The position numbers were made by a program, and so were the translations under genes. The notes beneath the pieces were generated by a model. It did not search any database. It saw only the letters and a list, made by a program, of their open reading frames with translations, and was not told the origin of the DNA. A DNA stretch of 64,000 bases from Deltaproteobacteria bacterium. Lineage in GTDB: Bacteria > Desulfobacterota > Desulfuromonadia > Geobacterales > Geobacteraceae. The stretch is from the NCBI GenBank assembly GCA_009668975.1, contig SBEG01000019.1, forward strand, positions 20,182 to 84,181, in the 5' to 3' direction. Below, in pieces: positions 34,248-43,682 of the stretch. The stretch's first letter is position 1, and every line of letters starts with the position of its first letter.

Positions 34248-34424
34248 TCAGGATTCCGCATCCTCACCGTCATCGTCAGAAGGGATTGTTTCGGCGGGGA
34301 CGGAATATTCCCCGGCAACCCACGCCCCCAAATCGATCATTCTGCAGCGCTCCGAGCAGAAGGGACGATGGGGATTTCCCTCCCACGTCGTTTCTTTCCG
34401 GCAAATTGGACAAACAACAATCAT
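34248..34424 (-). CDS. yacG: DNA gyrase inhibitor YacG family protein
   Basis: 58-residue zinc protein found by reading the minus strand from the ATG at 34424 (GGGAG nine bases upstream). Sequence begins MIVVCPICRKETTWEGNPHR, followed by PFCSERCRMIDLGAW: two CPxC/CSxRC cysteine pairs and the family signature RPFCSxRCxxIDLGxW. The C-terminal tail is acidic (PSDDDGEDAES). YacG binds gyrase and can block it; it usually sits near coaE/gltX-type housekeeping genes. Too short for most gene finders. Confidence 0.92.
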   Translation of the reverse strand: MIVVCPICRKETTWEGNPHRPFCSERCRMIDLGAWVAGEYSVPAETIPSDDDGEDAES

Positions 34425-34605
34425 CAACTACTCCCATAAAGACAAAAAATCCCGGACTATCACCTTCTTTGCCGGGCCTGCTTCAGCGATACCGAACCGC
34501 TTGAAAGAATTGTGAATAGTATCGTGAAAGGCTGAAAAAATCAAGCATCGCCTCAGGCCGGGAGCAGCGCCCGCATTGACGAACCTGGCAAATAGTGATA
34601 TAGGC

Positions 34606-35637
34606 ATGCCCATGAAAAGAAGATTACCGGCCGAATGGGAAGAGCAGGACGGCGTACTGCTCGCCTGGCCCCACAAAGAGAGCGACTGGCATCCCGTCCT
34701 GCACGAGGTTGAACCGGTTTTCGTCGAGATTGCCACCCGGATCAGCATCTACGAACGAGTGGTGATCATTGCGCCGGACCAGGGTATGGTGCAGAACAAG
34801 CTCCGCCAGGCCGGAGCACGCATGGAGCGGGTTACGATCTACGAAATCGCGTCCAACGATACCTGGATGCGGGATTTCGGCCCGATCACCGTTCTCGAGG
34901 ATGGGAAACTGCTTCTGCTTGATTTTTTCTTTAATGGCTGGGGTCTCAAATTTGCCGCGGACCAGGATAACCAGGCAACCAGGCGTCTCCACCAGGCCGG
35001 AGCATTTGCCGCGACACCGCTCAAAACCGTCGGACTGGTCCTGGAAGGCGGCAGCATTGAAAGTGACGGAAAAGGCACGCTCCTGACCACCGACGAATGT
35101 CTGCTGGGGCCGAATCGCAACCCTCACCTGTGCAGGGAAGACCTCGAAGCGGCATTGGCCGCGGAATTCGGCACCGACCACATTCTTTGGCTCGGCAGCG
35201 GCTTTCTGGCCGGTGATGACACCGACTCACACATCGACACGCTGGCTCGACTTTGTCCCGAAAATACGTTACTCTATGTTTCGTGCCCCGACGAAGAGGA
35301 CCTTCACTTCAGCGCCCTTCGGCAGATGGCTTCGGAACTCGCATCCTTCAGAACCCGTGATGGTCACCCCTACCGCCTGATCCCCCTGCCCTGGCCGTCC
35401 CCCCGACATGATGAAGATGGCCAACGCCTTCCGGCGACCTATGCCAATTTTCTCATCATCAACGGGGCGGTTCTCGTGCCGACCTACCAGGACAAAAATG
35501 ACGCAATTGCCCTCGCGGCTATCGCTGAGGCTTTCCCGGGCAGAGACATTATCGGTATCGATTGCCTGCCGTTGATCGAGCAGCACGGCTCACTGCACTG
35601 CCTCACCATGCAGATCCCGAAAGGAGTTTTACCATGA
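34606..35637 (+). CDS. aguA: Agmatine deiminase
   Basis: 343 residues from the ATG at 34606; an in-frame TTG at 34576 is less likely. It belongs to the peptidyl-arginine-deiminase-like family that converts agmatine to N-carbamoylputrescine and ammonia. Motifs: LPAEWEEQDGVLLAWPHKESDW at the N-terminus (broken into the conserved AWPH), SNDTWMRDFGP, LEGGSIESDGKGTLLTTDECLL, GDDTDSHIDTLARL, and the catalytic cysteine in QHGSLHCLTMQIP near the end. ATGA overlap with aguB makes a two-gene operon. Confidence 0.93.
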   Translation: MPMKRRLPAEWEEQDGVLLAWPHKESDWHPVLHEVEPVFVEIATRISIYERVVIIAPDQGMVQNKLRQAGARMERVTIYEIASNDTWMRDFGPITVLEDGKLLLLDFFFNGWGLKFAADQDNQATRRLHQAGAFAATPLKTVGLVLEGGSIESDGKGTLLTTDECLLGPNRNPHLCREDLEAALAAEFGTDHILWLGSGFLAGDDTDSHIDTLARLCPENTLLYVSCPDEEDLHFSALRQMASELASFRTRDGHPYRLIPLPWPSPRHDEDGQRLPATYANFLIINGAVLVPTYQDKNDAIALAAIAEAFPGRDIIGIDCLPLIEQHGSLHCLTMQIPKGVLP

Positions 35638-36518
35638 ACAGCTTGAAAGTTGCTCTCGTGCAACAATCCTGCACCAGCGACACCTCGGGAAATCTGGCGA
35701 AAAGCATCGCGTCTGTCCGGGAAGCCGCACGCCTCGGCGCGCAACTGGTTGTTCTGCAGGAGCTGCATGCCGGTCTGTATTTCTGCCAGCACGAAGATAC
35801 CGGTTGCTTCGATCAGGCGGAACCGATCCCCGGGCCCTCCAGCGAACTGCTCGCCAGCGTTGCCCGCGAATGCGGAGTGGTCCTCGTTGCCTCGCTCTTC
35901 GAGCGCCGCGCCGCCGGTCTCTATCATAATACCGCCGTCGTCTTCGAGAAGGACGGAACAATTGCCGGAACCTACCGCAAGATGCATATCCCGGACGATC
36001 CCGGATTCTACGAAAAATTCTATTTCACTCCCGGCGATCTGGGCTTTTCTCCCATCGACACTTCAGTCGGCAGACTCGGCGTCCTGGTCTGCTGGGACCA
36101 GTGGTTTCCCGAAGGGGCCCGCCTCATGGCCCTGGCCGGCGCTGAACTGCTGATCTACCCGACCGCGATCGGCTGGGATCCGAACGATTCCCCGGAGGAA
36201 CAGGAACGGCAGCGGGATGCCTGGATCACCATTCAACGCTCTCATGCCGTTGCCAACGGCATCCCGGTCATCAGTGTCAATCGAGTTGGTTTTGAAGCCG
36301 CCGCCGATGACTCCGGTAATGGCATCCTCTTCTGGGGCAGCAGCTTTGCCGCCGGTTGCCAGGGAGAGATCCTGACCCAGGCCGGCACTGAGGGCGATCA
36401 GCTCTGCACCGTCGAATTGGATCCGACACGAAGCGAAAATGTCCGGCGTATCTGGCCCTTTCTCCGCGACCGGCGCATCGATTCTTACCAGGATCTGCTC
36501 AAGCGCTACTGCCGCTAA
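35634..36518 (+). CDS. aguB: N-carbamoylputrescine amidase
   Basis: 294 residues from the ATG at 35634, which has AAAGGAG upstream and overlaps the aguA stop. Nitrilase-superfamily hydrolase with the Glu-Lys-Cys triad in VLQELHAGLYFC (E), TYRKMHIPDD (K) and VLVCWDQWFPEGARL (C). It releases putrescine, CO2 and ammonia from N-carbamoylputrescine. Together with aguA it makes putrescine from agmatine; the arginine decarboxylase that would supply agmatine is not in the window. Confidence 0.93.
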   Translation: MNSLKVALVQQSCTSDTSGNLAKSIASVREAARLGAQLVVLQELHAGLYFCQHEDTGCFDQAEPIPGPSSELLASVARECGVVLVASLFERRAAGLYHNTAVVFEKDGTIAGTYRKMHIPDDPGFYEKFYFTPGDLGFSPIDTSVGRLGVLVCWDQWFPEGARLMALAGAELLIYPTAIGWDPNDSPEEQERQRDAWITIQRSHAVANGIPVISVNRVGFEAAADDSGNGILFWGSSFAAGCQGEILTQAGTEGDQLCTVELDPTRSENVRRIWPFLRDRRIDSYQDLLKRYCR

Positions 36519-36612
36519 TGAGTATTTATGCGGATCTCTGCCCATAACAGTATGAAATCCGTACATTCCGAACGGCAAAACAATCTATAAAACACCGTTT
36601 TCACTGATTTTC

Positions 36613-36641
36613 TTGCAATATCACCACAACGAAGCTATGAT
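36613..36641 (+). promoter_or_regulatory. Sigma-70-type promoter of serA
   Basis: TTGCAA and TATGAT are separated by 17 bases, close to the TTGACA-N17-TATAAT ideal, 60 bp before the serA start. Confidence 0.65.
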
Positions 36642-36700
36642 GTTTCACCTTTACTAAAACCTCTTCGGTTTTGGAACACTACCCATGAAAAGGAGTGGAC

Positions 36701-38308
36701 ATGAAAGTAATCGTAACCGAACAGCTGGCACATGAGGGACTCTTGATCCTGGAAAAGGACCCACGTATCCAAGTGGACGTCCGTCTTGGGCTCAGCAAAG
36801 AGGAACTGATCTCAGTTATTGGCGATTATGAAGCAATTGTTACCCGGAGCGCCACAAAAGTCGACCGGGATGTACTCGAGGCGGGCAAGAATCTGAAGCT
36901 GGTGGCCCGCGCAGGCGTCGGCATCGACAGCGTCGATGTGAAGGTTGCAAGCGAAAAGGGCATTATCGTCCTCAACGCGCCCTTCGGCAACACCAACAGC
37001 GTTGCCGAACATACCCTGGCGTTGCTCCTCTCGCTCTGCCGCAACATCGCCAAAGCGGATGCGAGCCTCAAGCGGGGCGAATGGAAACGCTCCGCGCTGG
37101 TCGGTTCGGAACTCAAAGGCAAGGTCGCCGGGGTAATCGGACTGAGCAAGGTCGGCGGACGCGTTGTTACGAGGTTGCAGGCATTCGAATGCGAGGTGAT
37201 CGGCAGCGACCCTTACGTATCGGAAAAAAGGGCCAAGGATCTCGGCATCAGGCTTGTATCCATGGAAGAACTGATCAGGACTGCGGACATCATCACCCTG
37301 CACGTCCCGATGACCGAGGAAACCCGCAACATGATCGGGGAAAAGGAAATCGGCCAGATGAAGGATGGCGTCATCCTCATCAACACCGCCCGTGGCGGCA
37401 TTATCAACGACGAAGCTTTGCTCAATGCGCTCAATAGCGGCAAGCTGGGCGGAGCGGCCATCGATGTCTGGACCGAGGAACCACCCAAATCCGACATCCT
37501 GAAAAGCATCATCGCCCACGAAAAAGTGCTCTCGATGCCCCACCTCGGCGCATCTACCAATGAAGCGCAAATCAACGTCTCGGTGGATGTGTCGCGCGAA
37601 ATTATACGTTACCTTGATGAGCAGCCGCTGGAAAATGCCGTCAATATCCCCCGTTTCGACCTTAGCCTCATGGAACAGATGCGGCCCTTCCTGCGCCTGG
37701 TCAACATCATGGGGGATTTTGTCGTACAGCTGCTCGACACCAACATGAATAAAGTTACCTTCACCTACGAAGGGAACATTGCCGAATACTGCACCTCACC
37801 CATCACCGTCTGCGGCCTGGCAGCGCTGCTCAACCGCAAGGTCGAACAGGACGTGAACATGGTCAATGCCAACCTGGTCGCTGAAAACATGGGCATTGCG
37901 ATTGAAGAGGTCAAAATCACCGAAACCGGTTCCTTCTCCAACATGGTTACCATAACCATTGAGGGGCCAAATGAAAAAAGGGTCATCTCCGGCACCCATT
38001 TCGAGGGCACGCCGCGAATCGTCCGGTTGCGCGACTACCAGGTTGATTTCACGCCGGAAGAACACATGCTGCTGCTTACCTATGAAGACCGGCCCGGCAT
38101 GATCGGCAAAATCGGTATGATCCTGGGCAAACATGACATCAACATCGGCGCAATGAGCCTTGGCAGACGGGAAAAGAAAGGAGAGGCCATGGTCATCCTT
38201 TCCCTGGATTCACCGGTCCCCTCAAACGTCGTCGAAGAAATCCAGGCGGCAACCGCGGCCACTTTCAGCAAAGCGCTGCACATGGTTACCGCGCGCGAGT
38301 CCAAGTAA
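36701..38308 (+). CDS. serA: D-3-phosphoglycerate dehydrogenase
   Basis: 535 residues: first step of serine synthesis, 3-phosphoglycerate plus NAD to 3-phosphohydroxypyruvate. Domains in order: split substrate/NAD domain (1-315; RAGVGIDSVDVKVASEKGI, GVIGLSKVGGRVVTRL, MSMPHLGAST-type end HLGASTNEAQ), intervening ASB domain (about 320-450) and a C-terminal ACT domain (DRPGMIGKIGMILGKHDINI). The nucleotide loop reads GLSKVG, so the second glycine of GxGxxG is serine. The start at 36701 has AGGAG upstream; a GTG two codons earlier is also in frame. Confidence 0.93.
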   Translation: MKVIVTEQLAHEGLLILEKDPRIQVDVRLGLSKEELISVIGDYEAIVTRSATKVDRDVLEAGKNLKLVARAGVGIDSVDVKVASEKGIIVLNAPFGNTNSVAEHTLALLLSLCRNIAKADASLKRGEWKRSALVGSELKGKVAGVIGLSKVGGRVVTRLQAFECEVIGSDPYVSEKRAKDLGIRLVSMEELIRTADIITLHVPMTEETRNMIGEKEIGQMKDGVILINTARGGIINDEALLNALNSGKLGGAAIDVWTEEPPKSDILKSIIAHEKVLSMPHLGASTNEAQINVSVDVSREIIRYLDEQPLENAVNIPRFDLSLMEQMRPFLRLVNIMGDFVVQLLDTNMNKVTFTYEGNIAEYCTSPITVCGLAALLNRKVEQDVNMVNANLVAENMGIAIEEVKITETGSFSNMVTITIEGPNEKRVISGTHFEGTPRIVRLRDYQVDFTPEEHMLLLTYEDRPGMIGKIGMILGKHDINIGAMSLGRREKKGEAMVILSLDSPVPSNVVEEIQAATAATFSKALHMVTARESK

Positions 38309-38317
38309 TTCTTTAAA

Positions 38318-38349
38318 AGCCGGGAGCGGCAAAATGGCCGCTTCCGGCG
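38318..38349. terminator. Hairpin between serA and pncA
   Basis: GCCGGGAGCGGC pairs with GCCGCTTCCGGC across a six-base loop. On the minus strand it is followed by TTTTAAAG, so it fits best as the terminator of pncA. Confidence 0.6.
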
Positions 38350-38356
38350 AAGTATC

Positions 38357-38944
38357 TCACCCCGTTAATCTCCCGAGACAGGCAACACCGGCTCCCGCCA
38401 GGACCATCTCCCGGATCGCCGACTCCGCATCCCCCGGCTTCAGGTCCACACCCCGTACCGCGTCAATCAGCAAGGTAACGGAATAACCTGATTTGAGCGC
38501 CTCCAGAACGGTATACTTGACACAATAATCGGTTGCAAGACCGCCGATATAAATATGATTGACGCCTCCCCCCGCCAGCGATGCGGAAAAACTCAGCCCC
38601 TTTTCACAGACCCCTTCGAAAGAAGAAAAACCGTCTTCCGCCGGATCCGTCCCTTTGGAAATGATCACCACAGTGTCCGGAAGCTTCAGCGCCGGGTGAA
38701 ATCGCGCCCCCTCACTGCCCTGCACACAGTGAACCGGCCAGATGCCGCCATGCGAGCTGAAATGGCTCGATTCCTCCGGATGCCAATCACGGGACGCAAA
38801 GATCGGCAGTCCCTTTTCCAGAAACAACTCGATATAGCGATTCAACACCGGCACAACCTCATCTCCACCCGGAACGGCAAGGGCTCCGCCGGAGCAGAAA
38901 TCATTCTGCACGTCTTCAATGAGTAAAGCCGAACCTTTATCCAT
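38357..38944 (-). CDS. pncA: Nicotinamidase
   Basis: 195 residues from the ATG at 38944 with GGAGG upstream; the in-frame extension to 39106 is not protein-like. Isochorismatase fold: Asp in LLIEDVQNDFCSGGAL, the metal-binding region FASRDWHPEESSHFSSHGGIWPVHCVQG, lysine in IISKGTDP, and catalytic cysteine in GLATDYCVKYT. Converts nicotinamide to nicotinate, the substrate of the PncB gene 180 bp upstream on the same strand, so this is an NAD salvage pair. Confidence 0.93.
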   Translation of the reverse strand: MDKGSALLIEDVQNDFCSGGALAVPGGDEVVPVLNRYIELFLEKGLPIFASRDWHPEESSHFSSHGGIWPVHCVQGSEGARFHPALKLPDTVVIISKGTDPAEDGFSSFEGVCEKGLSFSASLAGGGVNHIYIGGLATDYCVKYTVLEALKSGYSVTLLIDAVRGVDLKPGDAESAIREMVLAGAGVACLGRLTG

Positions 38945-39124
38945 TGCCGCCTCCTTCTCCCCTCCCGTCCGATTATTCCAATTCCCGATCAAGGCCCTTT
39001 CTGCGTTGGCTCGTCTTCGGTTGCTCAACGTACTCTCAGTTCGCCTCGCAGCCTCAATCCTAGTCGCCTTGAAATCATCCTTGACTTGAAATTGGTAGTA
39101 CACCATTTCCGAAAGCAGATCAAA

Positions 39125-40552
39125 TCAGCGATAGCCCTTCCGCACCTCTTCAATCAAGCGCATCCGCAATTCGTGGAGGCCCTGGCTAAGATAGACACCG
39201 TAGGGCAGGACATCCTCAAAACGGCGAACCCCCTCAGGGAGCAGCCTGAGCTGAGCCTGACAGAGATCGGCCATTTCGCTGAGTGACGGCGAAGGGTTCG
39301 TCACCATCCCGTCAGCCATTACAACCGAGCGAATATGTGCCAGTACGGCAGAATCGGGAATATGCAACGTCCCTTGCGGGTTCCTGGGATTATAGACGAG
39401 ATCTCCTGCTGTCACGGTTTCGTTTTCCCGGCAAATGATATCCATCAAATAGCTCCCGTTCGTGCCAATCGCGCGAAACAACCTCTTCCGGTCGGGGATT
39501 GTGCTCTTCGAAAAATCACTGGTGACCTTCAACTTCGGGTCACCGTTAAGACGGACAAGCTTATAGACGCCCCCCAGCGCCCCGCCACCCTCACCCTGGC
39601 AGGTGGCGAGCCTGGTACCAACGCCGTAAAAATCGATCCGGCCACCCTGTTCCCGGATGGAACGAATCACATACTCATCCAGTTCGTTCGAAGCCAGGAT
39701 CTTGACCCCCGGGAACCCTGCCTCATCGAGCATCCGCCGTGTCTCGCGGCTCAGGAATGCCAAATCACCCGAATCAAGGCGGACTGCCCGCAGTTCATGG
39801 CCCTTTTCACGCAATTCCCGCGCAACGATAATGGCATTGGGAATGCCGCTCTTGAGCGTGTCGTAAGTATCCACCAGCAGGATCGAGCTATCGGGAAAGA
39901 CCTCCGCATAGGCTCGAAAGGAAGAGAGTTCGTCCGGGAACGCCATGATCCAGCTGTGGGCGTGCGTCCCCTTCACGGGAATACCGAGGAGCTGTCCGGC
40001 CCAAACATTACTGGTACTGCGTGCCCCACCGATATACGCCCCGCGAACTTCACTGAGCCCCCCGTCCGGCCCCTGGGCCCGGCGTAGCCCAAATTCGACG
40101 ACATCCTTGCCCGCGGCAACTGAGGTAATCCGCGCGGCCTTTGTGGCCACCAGTGACTGGAAGTTGATGATATTGAGCAGAGCCGTTTCCACGAATTGAG
40201 CTTGGGCTAGCGGCGCTTCCACGGTGACCAACGGCTCGAGGGGGAAGACCGCGGTGCCTTCCGGCATGGCGATAACCCGGCCGCGGAAGCGGAATTCCTC
40301 AAGGTAATCAAGGAAGGCCTCTTTGAAGATGCCAAGGGTTTTCAGGTAGGAAAGGTCATCTTTGCTGAATCGGAGTTCGGAAAGGTAGCGGAGCGCGGGT
40401 TCGAGGCCGGCAAATATCACGTAACCACCCTTGAAAGGCGGGGTTCGGAAGAATAGGTCGAACACGGCGAGATCTTCGTGCATCCCTTTTTCGAAATAAC
40501 CGGCAAGCATGGTTAGCTGATAGAGGTCTGTCAGGAGCGCCGAATAGGACAT
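39125..40552 (-). CDS. pncB: Nicotinate phosphoribosyltransferase
   Basis: 475 residues from the ATG at 40552, which has AGGAGG seven bases upstream; the extension to 40747 is a shadow. Begins YSALLTDLYQLTMLAGYFEKG, the usual opening. The phosphoribosyl-binding region has FVETALLNIINFQSLVATKA, EFGLRRAQGPDGG, GTHAHSWIMAF, VRLDSGDLAFLSRETRR and KILASNELDEYVIRSI. It makes nicotinate mononucleotide from nicotinate and PRPP. It precedes pncA in the same direction. Confidence 0.94.
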   Translation of the reverse strand: MSYSALLTDLYQLTMLAGYFEKGMHEDLAVFDLFFRTPPFKGGYVIFAGLEPALRYLSELRFSKDDLSYLKTLGIFKEAFLDYLEEFRFRGRVIAMPEGTAVFPLEPLVTVEAPLAQAQFVETALLNIINFQSLVATKAARITSVAAGKDVVEFGLRRAQGPDGGLSEVRGAYIGGARSTSNVWAGQLLGIPVKGTHAHSWIMAFPDELSSFRAYAEVFPDSSILLVDTYDTLKSGIPNAIIVARELREKGHELRAVRLDSGDLAFLSRETRRMLDEAGFPGVKILASNELDEYVIRSIREQGGRIDFYGVGTRLATCQGEGGGALGGVYKLVRLNGDPKLKVTSDFSKSTIPDRKRLFRAIGTNGSYLMDIICRENETVTAGDLVYNPRNPQGTLHIPDSAVLAHIRSVVMADGMVTNPSPSLSEMADLCQAQLRLLPEGVRRFEDVLPYGVYLSQGLHELRMRLIEEVRKGYR

Positions 40553-40734
40553 GTTTTTCCTCCTTGGCGAGCATACTGTTGGTTTCATTATACCACGGAA
40601 ATCCCTAGTGATTCTGCCCCCTCGGTCTATTTCAATGCTCCGGACGGATACGGTTGAAGCGGGGACTGCGGACAGTGGCCACCGTAGCAAAGCTCCCACT
40701 TCCGCTGCAACCTGGCGTCCAAAAGCGGTGTACA

Positions 40735-40767
40735 CAAAAAAGGCCACCCCGAAAAAATCGGGGCGGC
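40735..40767 (-). terminator. Intrinsic terminator of ahcY
   Basis: Minus strand: GGCCGCCCCGA and TCGGGGTGGCC form a stem with one mismatch, followed by six T, directly after the ahcY stop codon. Confidence 0.88.
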
Positions 40768-40792
40768 CGGTAACCTACGGATTTCGAGATTA

Positions 40793-42121
40793 TCAATAGC
40801 GATAATGCTCGGGTTTGAAGGGACCTTCAACTGGGACCCCCAGATACTCCGCCTGTTCCTTCGACAAAGGCGTCAGCTTCACGCCAAGCTTGCCGAGATG
40901 GAGACGGGCAACCTTCTCGTCAAGAATTTTCGGCAGCACGTACACTTTCTTTTCATACGCGGCGTTATTGGTCCAGAGTTCGATCTGGGCCATGACCTGA
41001 TTGGTGAAGGAGTTGGACATGACAAAGCTCGGATGGCCGGTGGCGCAGCCAAGGTTGACCAGGCGGCCTTCGGCCAGCAAAATCAGCTTTCTGCCATCCG
41101 GAAAGATAATTTCGTCGACCTGGGGCTTGATATTGATCCAGGGAAGGTCACGAATGCCAGCGACATCGATCTCGTCGTCGAAGTGGCCGATGTTGCAGAC
41201 AATGGCCTGGTCCTTCATTTTGTCCATGTGGGCACGGGTAATGACATTGATGCAGCCGGTTGCGGTAACAAAGATGTCGCCAAGCGAAGCAGCCTCGTCC
41301 ATGGTGGTCACCTGAAAGCCTTCCATCGCCGCCTGCAGGGCAATGATCGGATCAATCTCGGTAATCAGCACCCGGGCGCCCTGACCGCGCAGAGAATGGG
41401 CGCTGCCCTTGCCCACATCGCCATAACCGCAGACCACGGCCACTTTGCCGGCGATCATCACGTCAGTTGCACGCTTGATGCCGTCGAGAAGAGATTCGCG
41501 GCAGCCATAGAGATTATCGAACTTGGATTTGGTGACCGAATCGTTCACGTTGATCGCCGGAATTGCCAGAGTCCCTTTCCGCATCATATCGTAAAGACGG
41601 TGGACACCGGTGGTGGTCTCTTCGCTCACACCCTTGATGCCCGCCAGCAGTTGCGGATACTCTTCATGAATGAGCTTGGTAAGGTCGCCGCCGTCGTCAA
41701 GAATCATGTTGAGAGCGGTGCCATCCGGCCAGTAAATCGTTTCACGCATGCACCAGTCGTATTCCTCCGCCGTTTCGCCTTTCCAGGCGAACACAGGGAT
41801 ACCTGCGGCAGCCATGGCGGCAGCAGCGTGGTCCTGGGTGGAAAAGATGTTGCACGAAGACCAGCGCACCTCAGCGCCCAATTCAATGAGCGTCTCCATG
41901 AGAACCGCAGTCTGGATGGTCATGTGCAGGGAACCGGCAATCCGTGCCCCGGCCAGGGGCTTACTCGCGCCAAATTCCTCGCGCAGCGCCATCAGGCCCG
42001 GCATCTCCTTTTCGGCCATTTCAACTTCCTTGCGGCCCCAGGATGCCAGAGAAATATCACGAATCTTATAATCGGTAAACGCGCCCGGCGCGGTCTGCTT
42101 CTGTTCAGTCTTGCTTTGCAT
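40793..42121 (-). CDS. ahcY: Adenosylhomocysteinase
   Basis: 442 residues. It splits S-adenosylhomocysteine to adenosine and homocysteine, completing the methyl cycle with metK in this window. Motifs: the [20 protein letters not shown] opening, [30 protein letters not shown] (substrate lysine), and the NAD-binding [28 protein letters not shown]-type [11 protein letters not shown] and [10 protein letters not shown] follow, and the end is FKPEHYRY, the usual C-terminal KPxxYRY. GGAGGT precedes the ATG. No SAH riboswitch was recognised in its leader. Confidence 0.96.
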   Translation of the reverse strand: MQSKTEQKQTAPGAFTDYKIRDISLASWGRKEVEMAEKEMPGLMALREEFGASKPLAGARIAGSLHMTIQTAVLMETLIELGAEVRWSSCNIFSTQDHAAAAMAAAGIPVFAWKGETAEEYDWCMRETIYWPDGTALNMILDDGGDLTKLIHEEYPQLLAGIKGVSEETTTGVHRLYDMMRKGTLAIPAINVNDSVTKSKFDNLYGCRESLLDGIKRATDVMIAGKVAVVCGYGDVGKGSAHSLRGQGARVLITEIDPIIALQAAMEGFQVTTMDEAASLGDIFVTATGCINVITRAHMDKMKDQAIVCNIGHFDDEIDVAGIRDLPWINIKPQVDEIIFPDGRKLILLAEGRLVNLGCATGHPSFVMSNSFTNQVMAQIELWTNNAAYEKKVYVLPKILDEKVARLHLGKLGVKLTPLSKEQAEYLGVPVEGPFKPEHYRY

Positions 42122-42432
42122 TTTCTACCTCCAAAATGTAATGGTTTTCCGTCCGGACACTCCGGATGTGAAACTATTGGTTTTCTATTTGGAAACGAGG
42201 GATTTTTCGTCCTGGCAAGGAAATCAATGGATTGCGCGGAGGCGTACACAGGTACGCCGCACAAGCAAGCGCGATGATTGACACAGCTAGGGCGGAAAAG
42301 AACCGTTTCCGGATGAAAACTAATGAGCAGCCTGACTACCGGGTATGCAATTATCATCCCGAATCAGACTGCTCGTTATTCTATATCACTTTTAACCCGG
42401 CAGGTCAAAAAGGAAAAGCACAGCCAGGCGCA

Positions 42433-43521
42433 TCAGGCAGCTTCTTCCTCATCCGCTACGGCTGCTTCGGCAAAGAGCTCGTCAAAAATTTCCTGAACGG
42501 TGGTAATCCTGTCAGCCTTGTAGGCGTTTGTTCCACAGAAAATCAGACCGGTTTCCACGTCGCCTCGCTGGGCCCGGTCCAAGGCCCGAACAATGCAAAA
42601 ACGCTCGCCGGTTTCCTTGTAGGTACATTTTTTCAGGCAACCGGTAGAACACACGACCCCGTTCGAATGATCATGGGCGACAATTGCCTCGCGATTCTTG
42701 ATGATCGCCCTTCCCGGCAGCCCCGCCGGACTCATGATCAGACCGATGTCTTCCTGACGGCAGTCAAGGTAAGCCTGCTTGAAACTGTCGGCGGCATCAC
42801 ATTCTTTCGTGGCGACAAAGCGGCTGGCCATCTGCACGGCATCCGCGCCCTGAGCAAGGGCATGCATCACATCGGCACGGTCCCAGATACCTCCGGCGGC
42901 GACAACCGGGATATCCCGGCCGAAATCACTTCTAAAATACTCTTTAATCGCCCGGATCGTTCCATAGTGATCATAGTCGCCGGTACCGATGTTTTCCAGC
43001 TTTTCTCCCAGATGACCGCCCGCGGTATCAGGGTCCTCCACGAGAACGGCGTCAGGCAGCCGGTTATAGCCCCGCTGCCATTTCTTGGCAATCAGCTGTG
43101 CCGCCCTGAGCGATGACACGATGGGAACCAGTGCAACATGAGGGGCGTGGGCAGTCAGTTCTGGAAGGGTCATGGGCAGACCGGCGCCGCAGATAATGAC
43201 CTTGGCGCCTCCTTCCACGGAAGCCTTTACCAGGTTTTCGTAATCAGACAGGGCCACCATCACATTGACCCCGATGACGCCATCGGGGGCGATGGCATAC
43301 GCCTTTCGCAACTCTTCCTTCATGGCCTCGGGTTCAGCCTGCATATAGTTCGCGCCCGTATAGAAGGGGCTGTTCATGGCAATACCGGCCGCCGCGACAA
43401 TGCCTATTCCGCCGCAACGGGCAACATGTCCGGCCAGGGAGCCCCCGGAAATCCGGACTCCCATTCCTCCCTGAATCAAAGGGTATTTGACCGTATGAGC
43501 ACCTAGTGTAAATGGCTGCAT
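42433..43521 (-). CDS. NAD(P)H-dependent flavin oxidoreductase, nitronate monooxygenase family
   Basis: 362-residue FMN TIM barrel starting with KYPLIQGGMGVRISGGSLA. VVAAGGIWDRADVMHALAQG (phosphate-binding loop) and GADAVQMASRFVATKECDA are the usual family signatures. A cysteine cluster near the end (CSTGCLKKCTYKETGERFC) is unusual for true nitronate monooxygenases and may indicate a metal or redox site; it is seen in anaerobe homologues annotated the same way. Substrate unknown. It is monocistronic. Confidence 0.8.
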   Translation of the reverse strand: MQPFTLGAHTVKYPLIQGGMGVRISGGSLAGHVARCGGIGIVAAAGIAMNSPFYTGANYMQAEPEAMKEELRKAYAIAPDGVIGVNVMVALSDYENLVKASVEGGAKVIICGAGLPMTLPELTAHAPHVALVPIVSSLRAAQLIAKKWQRGYNRLPDAVLVEDPDTAGGHLGEKLENIGTGDYDHYGTIRAIKEYFRSDFGRDIPVVAAGGIWDRADVMHALAQGADAVQMASRFVATKECDAADSFKQAYLDCRQEDIGLIMSPAGLPGRAIIKNREAIVAHDHSNGVVCSTGCLKKCTYKETGERFCIVRALDRAQRGDVETGLIFCGTNAYKADRITTVQEIFDELFAEAAVADEEEAA

Positions 43522-43682
43522 TCGTGTTCCTTCCTTCCCCCATCAAGGGCTGGTGTTTTCTTTCGTGACTTCAGCATACTGGAAAAAGAATCTTCAATGT
43601 GTAATAGTATTGTAAAATCCCCTTGAAAGCCACGGAGACTCACCGTTGCCCTGGCTTTTCTCACGATCGGACACCTGGTCAT

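Noticed and set aside
40805..42277. Long plus-strand frame of 490 codons opposite ahcY
   Set aside because: Its sequence is the antisense of a clear adenosylhomocysteinase; no domains or ribosome site.
42122..42432. Possible SAH or SAM riboswitch upstream of ahcY
   Set aside because: Only a short ATCCGG/CCGGAC inverted repeat is seen; conserved SAH/SAM riboswitch core sequences are absent.
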